Source of the DNA: an uncultured Rhodospira sp.
Lineage (GTDB): Bacteria > Pseudomonadota > Alphaproteobacteria > Rhodospirillales > Rhodospirillaceae
Assembly: GCF_937138205.1 (NCBI RefSeq)
Contig: NZ_CAKZOT010000071.1
Span: 1-57,803 of the forward strand
Direction of reading: 5' to 3'
Length of the DNA stretch: 57,803 bases
Shown here: piece by piece, positions 18,615-28,567 of the stretch
How positions within the stretch are numbered: position 1 is the first letter of the stretch
Layout of the letters: each line of letters begins with the position of its first letter
Notes under the pieces: model-generated
What the model saw: the letters and a program-made list of their open reading frames with translations, nothing else
Told to the model about the DNA's origin: nothing
Database searches by the model: none
Translations under genes and position numbers: made by a program

Positions 18615-20027
18615 TCAGGGGGCGACGATCTTGCCCGGATTCATGATGCCGTGCGGGTCCAGGGCCTGTTTCACCGCGCGCATCAGGGCCAGGCCATCGG
18701 GGCCGTGTTCGGCCTCCAGGAAAGCCATCTTGCCGTATCCCACACCGTGCTCGCCGGTGCAGGTGCCCTCCATGGCCAGGGCGCGTTCGACGATGCGGTC
18801 GTTGAGCGCGCGGGCCGCCGCGATCTCCTCCGGGTCGTCCGGGTCGACGATGAACAGCACATGGAAGTTGCCGTCGCCGACATGGCCGACGATGGCCGTG
18901 GTGACGGGGGAGGCGGCGCAGTCGGCCTCGGTCTCCTCCAGGCAGGCGGCCAGCCGCGAGATCGGCACGCACACATCCGAGGAAAAGCCCTTCGCCCCCG
19001 GTTTCAGGGCCAAGCCGGCGTAATAGGCGGTGTGGCGCGCCGCCCACAGCTTGGTGCGCTCCTCCAGCGTGTCGGCCCACGCGAATCCCTTCGCCCCATG
19101 CTCGCCGGCGATGGCCTCGACCATCCCCACCTGCTCGCGGGCGAAGGCCTCGGTGCCGTGAAACTCCAGGAACAGGGTCGGGGCGATGGCGTAGTCGGTG
19201 CCCGAATAGGCGTTCACCGCGCGCATCTGGTTGGGGTCCAGCAACTCGATGCGGGCGATGGGCACGCCGGTCTGGATGGTCTCGATCACCGTGTCGACGG
19301 CCGCCTTCAGGCTGGGGAAGGGGCAGACGGCCGACAGAATGCACTCCGGAATGCCGTGCAGGCGCAGCGTGACCTCGGTGATCACGCCCAGCGTCCCTTC
19401 GCTGCCGATGAACAATCGGGTCAGGTCGTACCCGGCGGCCGACTTGCGGGCGCGCCGGGCGGTGCGCACGATTCGGCCGTCCGCCGTGACCACGGTCAGG
19501 GCCAGCACCGCCTCGCGCATGGTGCCGTAGCGCACGGCGTTGGTGCCGGAGGCACGGGTCGCCGCCATGCCGCCGATGGAGGCATCGGCGCCCGGGGCGA
19601 TGGGGAAGAACAGGCCGGTGTCGCGCAGGTGCTCATTGAGCTGCGTGCGCGTCACGCCGGCCTGGACGGTGCAGTCCATGTCCTCCGGCCGCACGGCGAC
19701 GATCTCGGTCATGCGCGAGACGTCGAGGCACAGCCCGCCCTTCAAGGCGGCGACATGGCCCTCCAGCGAGGTGCCGGTGCCGAAGGGGATGACCGGCACG
19801 CGGTGCTCGGCGCAGGCGCGGACGATGGCCGCCACCTCCTCGGTGCTCTCCGCGAAGGCCACGGCGTCGGGCGGCATGGGGTCGTGATAGCTCTCGTCGC
19901 GGCCGTGCTGTTCGCGGACGGCGGCGCTGGTGGTCAGGCGATCGCCCAGCAGCGGCCGCAGCGCGTCGAGCACGGCGGCGAGGGCGTCGGCGGGCGGATG
20001 GGTTTGCGGCGCGGCGGCGGCGGTCAT
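18615..20027 (-). CDS. FAD-linked oxidoreductase, D-lactate/glycolate dehydrogenase (GlcD/LDHD) type
   Basis: This 470-residue protein has an FAD-binding PCMH domain (about 50-230) with PFGTGTSLEGH (81-91) and GADASIGGMAATRASGTNA. The C-terminal cap domain (about 240-470) has the catalytic/metal motif HVGDGNFH, GEHGVGYGK, and DPHGIMNPGKI at the end. It fits D-lactate dehydrogenase (cytochrome) or a related D-2-hydroxyacid dehydrogenase. It oxidises a 2-hydroxyacid and passes electrons to cytochrome c or quinone. TGAGG lies 6 bases before ATG 20027; TTG/ATG codons further up lack such a site. GlcE/GlcF are absent nearby, arguing for a single-subunit LDHD-type enzyme. Confidence 0.85.
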   Translation of the reverse strand: MTAAAAPQTHPPADALAAVLDALRPLLGDRLTTSAAVREQHGRDESYHDPMPPDAVAFAESTEEVAAIVRACAEHRVPVIPFGTGTSLEGHVAALKGGLCLDVSRMTEIVAVRPEDMDCTVQAGVTRTQLNEHLRDTGLFFPIAPGADASIGGMAATRASGTNAVRYGTMREAVLALTVVTADGRIVRTARRARKSAAGYDLTRLFIGSEGTLGVITEVTLRLHGIPECILSAVCPFPSLKAAVDTVIETIQTGVPIARIELLDPNQMRAVNAYSGTDYAIAPTLFLEFHGTEAFAREQVGMVEAIAGEHGAKGFAWADTLEERTKLWAARHTAYYAGLALKPGAKGFSSDVCVPISRLAACLEETEADCAASPVTTAIVGHVGDGNFHVLFIVDPDDPEEIAAARALNDRIVERALAMEGTCTGEHGVGYGKMAFLEAEHGPDGLALMRAVKQALDPHGIMNPGKIVAP

Positions 20028-20265
20028 GGGGAGCCTCATCAAGAACAGCGATGGGCCAGTGTACCGGAGCGCGCGCTGGCGCCGAAGCGCTGTGCGTCCA
20101 TCGGGCGGTGGCTGGCCCTGAACAGATGTGTGGGCGCGAAGGCGGCGTAAAGTTTTAGAATATGCTAATCACAACTATATGCAGTTTTGGGTTGATCCTC
20201 TTGTGCGAGCGTCTAGTGTTGTTTGCGTCTTTGGGTCACTCCTTCAACCGAACATGGAGCCGATG

Positions 20266-20472
20266 ATGGCACGCTATCTTGTCAACACGAACCCCCAACC
20301 CACCGGCGAACACGAAGTGCATACGTATACGTGCTCTTATTTGCCGGCGGTTCAGAACCGAAAGGATCTTGGAGAATTCGCGACATGTCACGGTGCCCTT
20401 GCCGAAGCCAAGAAGACTTATCCCAATTCTGACGGCTGCTATTACTGCTGTCCCGACTGCCACAAGAAGTAG
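20266..20472 (+). CDS. small Cys-rich protein in a low-GC island
   Basis: The 68-residue product is MARYLVNTNPQPTGEHEVH, then TYTCSYLP, NRKDLGEF, CHGALAEAKK, and CYYCCPDCHKK at the end. Six Cys and several His could bind zinc or form disulfides. From memory, similar uncharacterised proteins occur scattered in unrelated bacteria, with an HEVHT-C-LP-NR-LG-C-A-AK-GC-YC-CH pattern. GGAG at 20256-20259 lies 6 bases before ATG 20266. Codon use and base composition (about 20145-20470) are clearly AT-richer than the neighbours, which suggests transfer. Function unknown. Confidence 0.65.
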   Translation: MARYLVNTNPQPTGEHEVHTYTCSYLPAVQNRKDLGEFATCHGALAEAKKTYPNSDGCYYCCPDCHKK

Positions 20473-20568
20473 AGAAATGCCCAGGCTGACTGCTTGCATC
20501 ACACCGGTCCGCGCCGGGGAAGGGCAAGCACGTGCGGCCTTGTCTGCACCGGGAGTCGGCCCTGGGCT

Positions 20569-20685
20569 CCGTCATTGCGAACCCGCGTCGCCAGACGCGG
20601 GTGAAGCAATCCAGGGTGGAAATCGCTCACGTTGCCCTGGATTACCCCAGTTTTGGTTTTTGGGCTTCGCTCCTCGCAATGACGG
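20569..20685. repeat. MITE-like palindromic repeat, family 2, copy 1
   Basis: Terminal inverted repeats of 12 bp (20569-20580/20674-20685, core GTCATTGCGA) enclose a hairpin (20582-20589/20594-20601) and an inner inverted repeat AATCCAGGG/CCCTGGATT (20608-20616/20635-20643). It lies between the Cys-rich gene and the convergent radical SAM gene. A related element is at 28639-28806. Confidence 0.8.
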
Positions 20686-20741
20686 GCTTTTTTGTCGACG
20701 GGCAACCCCCGACAAGCCGACAGTCCGCCTCACGACCGCGC

Positions 20742-22766
20742 TCACCGCCGCCCCTTGCCCGCGCCCGTCGTCACGAAGGCTTGCGCGCCTTTCTTGCGGC
20801 CCGTCCGTCGGCCCTCGCCGCCCGCGCGGCCGGTGCCGGTGGGCTGATACGCGGGCACGAGGTGGCGCTTGCCGGGGCCGATCAGGTCGGCGCGGCCCAG
20901 GCGCTTCAGCGCGTCGCGCAGCAGCGGCCAGTTCTCCGGGTCGTGGTAGCGCAGGAACGCCTTGTGCAGCCGGCGCTGGCGCAGGCCCTTGGCGGTGAAC
21001 ACCGGCTCGCCGCCCGCGCCCCGCACCGGCCGCAGCGGGCTCCGGCCCGAATGATACATCGCCGTGGCCAACGCCATGGGCGACGGCAGGAACGCCTGCA
21101 CCTGATCGGCCCGGAAGCCGTTCCGCTTCAGCCACAGGGCGAGGTTCATCATGTCCTCGTCCGTCGTGCCCGGATGCGCGGCGATGAAGTACGGGATCAG
21201 GTACTGTTCCTTGCCGGCTTCGCGGCTGAACCGGTCGAACATCTGCTTGAAGCGGTCATACGCGCCGATGCCCGGCTTCATCATGTGCGCCAGCGGTCCG
21301 GTCTCGGTGTGCTCGGGGGCGATCTTCAGGTAACCGCCCACGTGGTGGGTCACCAGGTCCTTCACATACGCGGGCGAGCGCACGGCGAGGTCATAGCGCA
21401 GACCCGAGGCGATGGTGATCTTCTTCACGCCGGGCACGGCGCGGGCGGCGCGGTACAGGTCGACCAGCGCGGAATGGTCGGTGTCCAGGCTCTTGCAGAT
21501 CGACGGATACACACACGACAGCCGCCGGCAGACGCGCTGAATGTCCGGGCTGGTGCAGGCCAGCCGGTACATGTTGGCGGTCGGCCCGCCCAGGTCGGAG
21601 ATCACGCCGGTGAAGCCCGCCGTCTTGTCCCGCACCTGTTCGATCTCGCGCAGGATGGACGCCTGCGAGCGGCTCTGGATCTGCCGGCCCTCGTGCTCGG
21701 TGATGGAGCAGAACGTGCAGCCGCCGAAGCACCCGCGCATGATGGTGATGGAGAAGCGGATCATCTCCCACGCCGGGATGCGCGCGTCGCCGTAGGCGGG
21801 GTGCGGCGCGCGGGCGAAGGGCAGTTCGTACAGCGCGTCCATCTCCGCCGTGGACAACGGCCAGGGCGGCGGGTTCAGCCACACCTCGCGGTCGCCGTGG
21901 CGCTGCACCAGCGGGCGGGCGTGCCCGGGGTTGCTCTCCAGATGCACGACGCGGGCGGCGTGGGCGTACAACGCCGAGTCGGCCTTGACGGCCTCATACG
22001 ACGGCAGGCGGACCACGGCCGGGCCGTCCATGGGCCGGACGGGTGGGTCGGTCGCGGTAGCGTCGATCTCGGTCCAGCCCTCGGGCACGACGGGCCGCAC
22101 GAGGGCCGTGCCCCGGATGTCGGTCATGGCGCGCGGGGGCTCGCCCTTGGCGGTGCGGTGGGCGATCTCGACAATGGCCCGCTCGGCGTTGCCGTAGACC
22201 AGCAGGTCGGCCTTGGCGTCGAGCAGAAGGGAGCGCCGAACCGTGTCGCTCCAGTAGTCGTAGTGCGCCACGCGGCGCAAGGACGCCTCGATGCCGCCGA
22301 CGATGATCGGTGTGTCCCGGAACGCTTCGCGCGCCCGCTGGGCGTAGGCGAGCGTGGCGCGGTCGGGCCGCTTTCCGCCCTCGTCGTTCGGCGTGTAGCT
22401 GTCGTTGTGGCGCAGCCGCCGGTCCGCCGTGTAGCGGTTGACCATCGAGTCCATGTTGCCGGCGGCCACGGCGACGAACAGCGTCGGGGCGCCCAGGGCC
22501 TGGAACGCCTCGGCGCTGGTCCAATCCGGCTGGGCGAGGATGGCGACGCGGAAGCCCTGCGCCTCCAGCAGGCGGCCGATCAGGGCCATGCCGAAGCTGG
22601 GATGGTCGACATACGCGTCGCCGGTGACCAGCAGCACGTCGCACGCATCCCAGCCCAGCGCGTCCATCTCGTCCCGACTCATGGGCAGGAACGGCGCGGT
22701 GCCGAAGCGGTGCGCCCAGTGCTTGCGCCAGGAGAACAGGGGGCGGGGCGAGGGGGCGGCGGTCAT
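20742..22766 (-). CDS. ygiQ: YgiQ-family radical SAM protein
   Basis: This 674-residue protein begins [20 protein letters not shown], the YgiQ N-terminus with a B12-binding-like region ([17 protein letters not shown]). The radical SAM cluster motif is C346-FGG-C350-TF-C353, preceded by FSITIMRGC. The family blocks [17 protein letters not shown] and KIAPEHTE are present. The C-terminus is basic and Gly-rich. It should bind a 4Fe-4S cluster and cleave S-adenosylmethionine; the YgiQ reaction is not established. GGAAGG lies about 11 bases before ATG 22766. An open frame extends 154 codons further up, but composition and the family start reject it. Confidence 0.92.
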   Translation of the reverse strand: MTAAPSPRPLFSWRKHWAHRFGTAPFLPMSRDEMDALGWDACDVLLVTGDAYVDHPSFGMALIGRLLEAQGFRVAILAQPDWTSAEAFQALGAPTLFVAVAAGNMDSMVNRYTADRRLRHNDSYTPNDEGGKRPDRATLAYAQRAREAFRDTPIIVGGIEASLRRVAHYDYWSDTVRRSLLLDAKADLLVYGNAERAIVEIAHRTAKGEPPRAMTDIRGTALVRPVVPEGWTEIDATATDPPVRPMDGPAVVRLPSYEAVKADSALYAHAARVVHLESNPGHARPLVQRHGDREVWLNPPPWPLSTAEMDALYELPFARAPHPAYGDARIPAWEMIRFSITIMRGCFGGCTFCSITEHEGRQIQSRSQASILREIEQVRDKTAGFTGVISDLGGPTANMYRLACTSPDIQRVCRRLSCVYPSICKSLDTDHSALVDLYRAARAVPGVKKITIASGLRYDLAVRSPAYVKDLVTHHVGGYLKIAPEHTETGPLAHMMKPGIGAYDRFKQMFDRFSREAGKEQYLIPYFIAAHPGTTDEDMMNLALWLKRNGFRADQVQAFLPSPMALATAMYHSGRSPLRPVRGAGGEPVFTAKGLRQRRLHKAFLRYHDPENWPLLRDALKRLGRADLIGPGKRHLVPAYQPTGTGRAGGEGRRTGRKKGAQAFVTTGAGKGRR

Positions 22767-23142
22767 GGATACGGTGGCCTTCCGGACAGGCTGACTCTGG
22801 GCACACACCCTATCGCGAAAGGGCGTGTCCCGAAATGGCCGGGCTTCACACGGCCGGGTGCGCCCGACCGATCGCGCGGTCCGCTTGGTTCCCCCATGTT
22901 GCTTATGTTGTATATGCAGCGATCTTACCCACCATAAAAAGGCGAAACGGGGCACGACAGGCCGAAAACCCCATCCGAAATGGGGCCTGTCGAAGGATAG
23001 CACGACCCTCCATGCTTTTTTCCCTTGGCCTGACTTTTTTGAATTTTCGGGAAACCCATCCGCCGGGGTGCGTGTTGGTTCAGCAGCGGCAAAGAGGAAA
23101 GAACAAGCCAGACCGCATTCACCAGCTGAACGGAGATTTTTG
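22767..23142 (+). other. intergenic region with AT-rich pocket and stem-loop
   Basis: The 376 bases between divergent genes hold an AT-rich stretch (about 22895-22940). They also hold the stem-loop at 22955-22992 and a T-rich stretch before the PRC gene (about 23027-23050). A GGAAAC near 23050, followed by CGTG, is a poor match to an EcfG stress promoter. No gene seen. Confidence 0.45.
22955..22992. other. stem-loop upstream of PRC-barrel gene
   Basis: CGACAGGCC (22955-22963) pairs with GGCCTGTCG (22984-22992). An asymmetric GAAAA bulge is followed by a second short CCCAT/ATGGG helix. It lies about 150 bases before ATG 23143 and could be an mRNA leader structure, an operator, or an end signal for a transcript from the left. 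Confidence 0.4.
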
Positions 23143-24132
23143 ATGAAACGCTTGCTCGCGACGACGGCCATCGTGACGATGGCAGCCGCCCCCCTGACCG
23201 CCCATGCGGGCACGACGGGGCAGGACATGCAGCAGACGCAGGCTGAGACTCAGGTGTCGGCCACTGCGCAGGGCGGCTCGTCCGATATGACCACGAACGA
23301 GCATCGCATCACGGCGGATCGCCTGCTGGAGAAAAACGTCTACGTCGCGCCGGACGGTGCCGGTGGCCACGGTGATGGCTCCAGTCAGGACATGGAGTCC
23401 AACTCGGATTGGGAGATGGGCTTTTCCGACGTGCCCTCCGACTGGGAAAACGTGGGCAATATCGTCGACCTGCTGATCTCGCGTGATGGCAAGGTGAGTG
23501 CCGTCGTGGTCGATAGCGGCGGTATGCTCGACCTGCAGGAAAAGCGTCTCCGCCTGAATATGGAGGAGTTGCGCTTCGTCAAGGACAGTGACGATCGCGA
23601 TAACTTCTTCGTGCGCTACACGGGTGATCGCGACGTCCTCGAATCGCAGGGCTATGACGAGGCCGAGGCTGAACAGGCCGGCGAGACGTCCTATAGCCTG
23701 AGTCAGACGGGCGCGACCGAACACGAGGATGGTCAGCAGACCATGGCGAACGTCACGGGCTCCGGCGAGACCGAGCAGACGGACGCCGAGCGGACGGCCG
23801 AGCGGACGATGGCGCAGACCAACGAGAACGCCGAGGCCCTGAGCGAAACCGAGTTCAACGAGCTGTCGGCGGAGAACCTCGAAGACTCCTACGTCTATGG
23901 CCAGAACGGCGAATGGGTCGGTGAGGTCAGTGACGTGCTGATCAGCGACGGCGGTGACGTGACGCATGTGATCGTCGACGTGGGCGGTTTCCTCGGCATC
24001 GGCGAAAAGCCGGTGGCGCTCGGCTACGATCAGATCCACATTGGCCGGGACGGCGCGCATGACGAGGACGTCACCGTCCAGTTGGACCAAACCGAGGAGC
24101 AGCTGGAGCAGATGGAGACCTATCGAGGATAG
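23143..24132 (+). CDS. exported protein with two PRC-barrel domains
   Basis: This 329-residue, strongly acidic protein has a signal peptide cleaved near TAHAG. Two PRC-barrel-like modules are visible: one around 110-165 ([21 protein letters not shown]), one around 255-310 ([20 protein letters not shown], then [18 protein letters not shown]). The linker is rich in Glu, Gln and Thr. PRC barrels bind proteins or RNA. Exported versions are common stress-related envelope proteins in alphaproteobacteria, but their ligand is unknown. GGAG lies 7 bases before ATG 23143. A strong terminator follows, so it is a single-gene transcript. Confidence 0.82.
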   Translation: MKRLLATTAIVTMAAAPLTAHAGTTGQDMQQTQAETQVSATAQGGSSDMTTNEHRITADRLLEKNVYVAPDGAGGHGDGSSQDMESNSDWEMGFSDVPSDWENVGNIVDLLISRDGKVSAVVVDSGGMLDLQEKRLRLNMEELRFVKDSDDRDNFFVRYTGDRDVLESQGYDEAEAEQAGETSYSLSQTGATEHEDGQQTMANVTGSGETEQTDAERTAERTMAQTNENAEALSETEFNELSAENLEDSYVYGQNGEWVGEVSDVLISDGGDVTHVIVDVGGFLGIGEKPVALGYDQIHIGRDGAHDEDVTVQLDQTEEQLEQMETYRG

Positions 24133-24164
24133 GCTTCACGGCATGTGATGCTGTGCCAACGGAT

Positions 24165-24195
24165 GGAAGGGCCGCCGCGCGCGGCCCTTCCTTTT
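24165..24195 (+). terminator. rho-independent terminator after PRC-barrel gene
   Basis: An 11-bp perfect stem (24165-24175/24181-24191) with a 5-base loop is followed by TTTT (24192-24195). It lies 33 bases after the stop. Confidence 0.88.
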
Positions 24196-24240
24196 CGCCT
24201 GTCCGGGTGTCCGGGCCCGGGGCGCGCCCGGCCTCGGTCC

Positions 24241-27200
24241 TCACACATCCGCGTCCCGCAACCGCTCGGCCTCGCGCAGGTCGACCGACAGCAAGGTCGA
24301 CACGCCGCGTTCCATCATCGTCACGCCGAACAGGCGGTCCATGCGGGCCATGGTCATGCGGTGGTGGGTGACCAGCAAGAAGCGCGTGGCGGTGGTCGTG
24401 CCCAAGTCCTCCAGCAGGCGGCACAGGCGGTCCACGTTGGCGTCGTCGAGCGGCGCGTCCACCTCGTCCAACACGCAGATGGGCGCCGGGTTGGTCAGGA
24501 ACACGGCGAACAGCAGGGCCACGGCGGTCAAGGCCTGCTCGCCGCCCGACAGCAGGGAGAGGATCTGGAGTTTCTTGCCGGGCGGGCTGGCCATGATCTC
24601 CAGACCGGCCTCCAGCGGGTCGTTGCTGTCGATCATCTCCAGGTGCGCCTGACCGCCGCCGAACAGGCGCGCGAACAGGTCGCGGAAGTGACCGTTGACG
24701 GTGGTGAACGAGTCCACCAGCCGCTGCCGTCCTTCCCGGTTGATCTCGGATATGCCCTGACGCAGGCGAGATATGGCCCCGGTCAGGTCCTCGCGCTCGT
24801 GCCGCAGGGCGGCGACCTTTTCGTCCAGCTCGGCCAGTTCCGCCTCGGCGCGCAGGTTGACCGGCCCCATGCCGTCGCGCTGGCGCGCCAGCTTGGCGAG
24901 TTGCGCCTCGGCCTCGTCGAGCGGCGGCAGGGCCTCGTCCGCCGGCAATCCCGCCGCCTCGGGCAGGCCGTCCGGCGGCACGTCCAGGCGTTCGGCGATG
25001 GCCCCGGCCACCTCGCGGCAGGCGGATTGGCCGTGCTCGACCGCCGCGTCGCGCCGCACCCGCTCCTCGCGGGCGGTGGCCAGGGCGCGGTCGGCCTCGG
25101 CGCGACTCTTGGACGCCTCGCGCGCCCGGGTTTCGGCCTCGGCCAGGGCGTCGGCGTCGGCCTTGCGGCGCGCCTCGGCGGCGTCGAGGGCTTCCCGCAG
25201 GGTGGCGCGCTCGGTCGCCAGCCGCTCGGGCGCCGCGTCCAGGTCGGTCAGGGCGGCGGCCAGGGACTCGCGCCGCTGCGCCAGGTCGATCAGCTGGGTT
25301 CGGCCCTGGGTCAGCCGTTTGGACCACGAGTCCTGGTCGGCGATCACGGCCTTCAGGCGGCGGTCGCGGTCGCCGATCTCGCGCAGCAGGCGGTCATGGT
25401 CGGCGCGCGCCTCGACAAGCGCCGTACGCTTTTCGGCCAGGGTCTCGCGCAGGCGTTCCAGGTCCGACCGTGCCTCGGCGCCGTCGCCCAGGCCGGCGCG
25501 CTCGGCCCGGGCGGCCTCGGCGGCCTCGGCCGCTTCCGCCCCATCGGCCTCGACCTGGGCCAGGGTGGCGCGCAGCGAGGCCAGGGCGGCGTCGGCCTCG
25601 GCGGCCTTGCGGCGCAGCGCTTCCTGCTCGCTCCGCGCGGTGGCCAGCGCCCGGTCGGCGGCCTTGACCCCGTCGCGGGCGGCGCGTTCGGCCTCCTCGG
25701 CGCGGGTCAGGGCATCGCGCGCCGCCTGCACCTGCGATTCGGCGTCGGACACGCGGGCCTCGGCCGCCGCCAGGGTCTCGGCCAGCTCGGCCAGTCGGTT
25801 GCGGGTGCGCAGCCGCGCCGCCGCCCGGTCCCCGGCCTCCCGGCCCGCCCCGGCGCGCACCGTCAGTCCATCCCAGCGCCACAGGTCGCCCTCGGCGCTG
25901 ACCAGCCGCTGGCCCGGGCGCAGGTCATGGCGCAGCGCGTCGCCGGTGTCGCGGTCGCGCACCACGCCCACCTGCGCCAGCCGTCGCGCCAGCGCGGCCG
26001 GCGCGTCGACATGATCCGCCAGCGCCGCGACCCCGGGCGGCAGCGGCGGCGGGTCGGCCCACGGCGGCAGGTCGAGCCAATGCGCCGGCGCCGCCGTGTC
26101 GAGCGAGGCCGCGAGGTCGTCGCCCAGCGCCGCCCCCAGGGCGGTCTCGAACCCCGGCGCCACGGACAGCGCCTCCAGCACCGGCGGGCCACCCTTGCCG
26201 GCGGGCGCCTCGCGCGCCAACAGCCCCTCCAGCGCCTGCACCTCGGCGCGCACGCTGGCCCGCTCCGCCGCCACGCCCTGCACCGCCTCGCGCGCGGCAT
26301 CAAAGGCCGCGCGGGCCTCGCCGCGCGCCGCCTCGGCCCGGTCGCGAGCAGCGACGGCGTCCGCGTGCCCCTGTTCGGCGGTGGCCAGGGCCGCCGCGGC
26401 GGCCTCCAGCGCCGCCGGGTCGAGCGCCCGCGCCCGCGCCGCCTCCAGGTCCCGTGACAGGTCGTCCTTGCGCCGCGCCAGCCGCTCGGCGCGCTGGACT
26501 GCGTCCGCGATGCGGCGATCGAGCGCGTTCCGGCGCGCGTCCTCCTCCGCCAGCGCCTGGGTGGCGCGCGTGGCCTGCCCGTCCAGGTCATTGACCTCGG
26601 CGTTGACCGCCTGAAGCCGCTGCTGGCTGGCGGCCCGCGTCTCGGATTCGCCGGCGGCGGCCGCCTCCAGAGCCTGTTTCTCCTCGGCCAGCCGGGCCAA
26701 GGCGGCCTCGGCGTCGGTGACCCGGGCCTGCTCGCGAACGGTGTCGCGGTCGGTCTGCTCCAGGCGCGAGCGGTGGTCGGCGCGGGCGGCCGCCACGCGG
26801 GCGTCCTCGGCGTCCAGGCGGTCGCGCTCCACGCCCAGGCGCTGCACCGCCGCCGCCGCCTCGGCGGCGCGGTCGCGCAGCGGGGCCAGGGCCTCGGTGG
26901 CGGCGTCATGGGCTTGGGCGGCGGCGACGGCGCGGGCGGTCAGGTCCCCGACCGTCCGCTCGCTTTCGCGCGCCGCCGTGCGGGCGGCGTCGAGCCCCCG
27001 GATCGCCGCCAGCCAGCGTTGCCGCAGCAGCACCGCCTCGGCGTGGCGGATGGCCTCCGACAGTTCGCGGTACTGGGCCGCCTGGCGCGCCTGCTTGCGG
27101 AGATTGCGGGCCTGGCCGTCCAGCGCCGACAGCACGTCGTCCAGTCGTTCCAGGTTGGCCTCGGCGCCCTTCAAACGGGTTTCGGCCTCGTGCCGGCGGG

Positions 27201-27723
27201 CGTGCAGGCCGGAGATGCCGGCGGCCTCCTCCAGCAGGGCGCGACGCTGCGCCGGCCGGGCGGCGATGATCGCCCCCACGCGGCCCTGCGACACCATCGC
27301 CGTCGAGCGCGCCCCGGTGGCGGCGTCGGCGAACAGAAGCTGGACGTCGCGGGCGCGCGCCTCCTTGCCGTTGACGCGGTAGACCGAGCCGCAGCCCCGC
27401 TCGATGCGGCGGGTGACCTCCAGGTCCTGGAACTGGCGGAAGGCGGCGGCCGAGCCGTCGCTGTTGTCCAGGTCGAGGGTCACTTCGGCGATGTTGCGGG
27501 CCGGGCGCTGGCCGCTGCCGCCGAAGATGACGTCGTCCATCTCGCCGCCGCGCATCTGCTTGGCGGAGGTCTCGCCCATCACCCAGCGCAGCGCCTCGAC
27601 CAGGTTCGACTTGCCGCAGCCGTTGGGGCCGACCACGCCGGTCAGGCCCGGTTCAATGACCAGTTCGGCGGGGTCGACGAACGACTTGAAGCCGGTCAGG
27701 CGCAGGCGGGTGAACTGGACCAT
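24241..27723 (-). CDS. smc: chromosome segregation ATPase SMC
   Basis: This 1160-residue protein has an N-terminal ATPase half with Walker A GPNGCGKS (32-39) and the FGGSGQRPA region. Two very long Ala/Glu/Arg-rich coiled coils flank a hinge at about 490-640 (VLEALSVAPGFETALGAALGDDL). The C-terminal half has the signature LLSGGEQALTAVALLFA and Walker B ICVLDEVDAPLDD. It condenses and segregates the chromosome with ScpA/ScpB, which are not in this window. It follows the DsbA-like gene by 21 bases on the same strand, so they are probably cotranscribed. Length is normal for SMC. Confidence 0.96.
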   Translation of the reverse strand: MVQFTRLRLTGFKSFVDPAELVIEPGLTGVVGPNGCGKSNLVEALRWVMGETSAKQMRGGEMDDVIFGGSGQRPARNIAEVTLDLDNSDGSAAAFRQFQDLEVTRRIERGCGSVYRVNGKEARARDVQLLFADAATGARSTAMVSQGRVGAIIAARPAQRRALLEEAAGISGLHARRHEAETRLKGAEANLERLDDVLSALDGQARNLRKQARQAAQYRELSEAIRHAEAVLLRQRWLAAIRGLDAARTAARESERTVGDLTARAVAAAQAHDAATEALAPLRDRAAEAAAAVQRLGVERDRLDAEDARVAAARADHRSRLEQTDRDTVREQARVTDAEAALARLAEEKQALEAAAAGESETRAASQQRLQAVNAEVNDLDGQATRATQALAEEDARRNALDRRIADAVQRAERLARRKDDLSRDLEAARARALDPAALEAAAAALATAEQGHADAVAARDRAEAARGEARAAFDAAREAVQGVAAERASVRAEVQALEGLLAREAPAGKGGPPVLEALSVAPGFETALGAALGDDLAASLDTAAPAHWLDLPPWADPPPLPPGVAALADHVDAPAALARRLAQVGVVRDRDTGDALRHDLRPGQRLVSAEGDLWRWDGLTVRAGAGREAGDRAAARLRTRNRLAELAETLAAAEARVSDAESQVQAARDALTRAEEAERAARDGVKAADRALATARSEQEALRRKAAEADAALASLRATLAQVEADGAEAAEAAEAARAERAGLGDGAEARSDLERLRETLAEKRTALVEARADHDRLLREIGDRDRRLKAVIADQDSWSKRLTQGRTQLIDLAQRRESLAAALTDLDAAPERLATERATLREALDAAEARRKADADALAEAETRAREASKSRAEADRALATAREERVRRDAAVEHGQSACREVAGAIAERLDVPPDGLPEAAGLPADEALPPLDEAEAQLAKLARQRDGMGPVNLRAEAELAELDEKVAALRHEREDLTGAISRLRQGISEINREGRQRLVDSFTTVNGHFRDLFARLFGGGQAHLEMIDSNDPLEAGLEIMASPPGKKLQILSLLSGGEQALTAVALLFAVFLTNPAPICVLDEVDAPLDDANVDRLCRLLEDLGTTTATRFLLVTHHRMTMARMDRLFGVTMMERGVSTLLSVDLREAERLRDADV

Positions 27724-27744
27724 GGCGAGGTGTGAGGCGCCGAG

Positions 27745-28434
27745 CTACTCGCCGGCCTCGCCCAACGCCGCCTCGATGGCCGCCGACATCTCGTCGATGC
27801 CGTAGCCGCCCTCGTGCTTCTGGCCGTTGATGACAAAGGTCGGCGTGCCCTTGATGTCGTAGCGCTCGTCGGCGAGAGAACGTCCGTCGATGATGGCTTG
27901 GTACAGCGGCTCGTTGTTGAGGCAGGCGTCGATGTCCTCCTGCGTCATGCCGCCCAGACGGGCGATGCCGCTGATGGATTCGGCGGGGGTGCGCGTCATC
28001 CAGGCGCTTTGATCGGTGTAGAAGATCTCCGACAGTTTCTTGCCGGCGTCACGCGGGGCGCAGTGCGTGATCAACGACACCGCCCCGGCGACGTTGTCCA
28101 GGGGGAAGTCAATCAGGGTCAGGCGCGCCTTGCCCGTGTCGAGGTAACGCTCCTTGAGGGCCGGAAACGTGTCTGCGTGGAAATTCCCGCAATGACTGCA
28201 GGTGTAGGACGAGAATTCGAGAATCTCGACCGGCGCGTCGGGCTCACCCCAGGTGAACGGCTCGTATGGCACGGCCTGGGCGATGGCCGAGGAGTCGGAC
28301 GTTGCGCCGTTGTCCGTCGGATCGCCGAAGCCGGGGACGACGGTGGCGAGCAGCACGCCCCCCGCCGCCAGCGCCACGACGGCGATCCCGGACAGCGTGA
28401 GAACCATGCGACGGCGGGACGAGGGCTTGGACAT
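27745..28434 (-). CDS. DsbA-like thiol:disulfide oxidoreductase, membrane-anchored
   Basis: This 229-residue protein has a basic start and one hydrophobic segment (about 10-32) that is a signal anchor or signal peptide. It is followed by a thioredoxin-fold DsbA domain. The active site is C79-S-H-C82 in EFSSYTCSHCGNFHADTFP. The cis-Pro loop is GTPTFVINGQ. The helical insert and the VPYEPFTWGEPDAPVEI start fit the DsbA/BdbD family, which makes or reshuffles disulfides in periplasmic proteins. ATG 28434 was chosen from GGAG about 10 bases upstream; ATG 28449 is also possible. It lies 21 bases before smc. The pairing DsbA-like/smc is common in Rhodospirillales. Confidence 0.88.
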   Translation of the reverse strand: MSKPSSRRRMVLTLSGIAVVALAAGGVLLATVVPGFGDPTDNGATSDSSAIAQAVPYEPFTWGEPDAPVEILEFSSYTCSHCGNFHADTFPALKERYLDTGKARLTLIDFPLDNVAGAVSLITHCAPRDAGKKLSEIFYTDQSAWMTRTPAESISGIARLGGMTQEDIDACLNNEPLYQAIIDGRSLADERYDIKGTPTFVINGQKHEGGYGIDEMSAAIEAALGEAGE

Positions 28435-28567
28435 GGGGGGAAACTCCATCCTGGGGCAGGCAACGGGCGGCGGCACGGTCTTTCGAGTCAAGACGATCCT
28501 GCCGTCCTGTATAGGGGGGCGGGGCCGCCGGACACAAGCCGGGCGGTGTCGCCGTCCGTACGGTGTG

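Noticed and set aside
23050-23075. EcfG-like promoter (GGAAAC...CGTG) before the PRC-barrel gene
   Set aside because: Both boxes deviate and the spacing is short; attractive only because exported PRC-barrel genes are often stress-induced.
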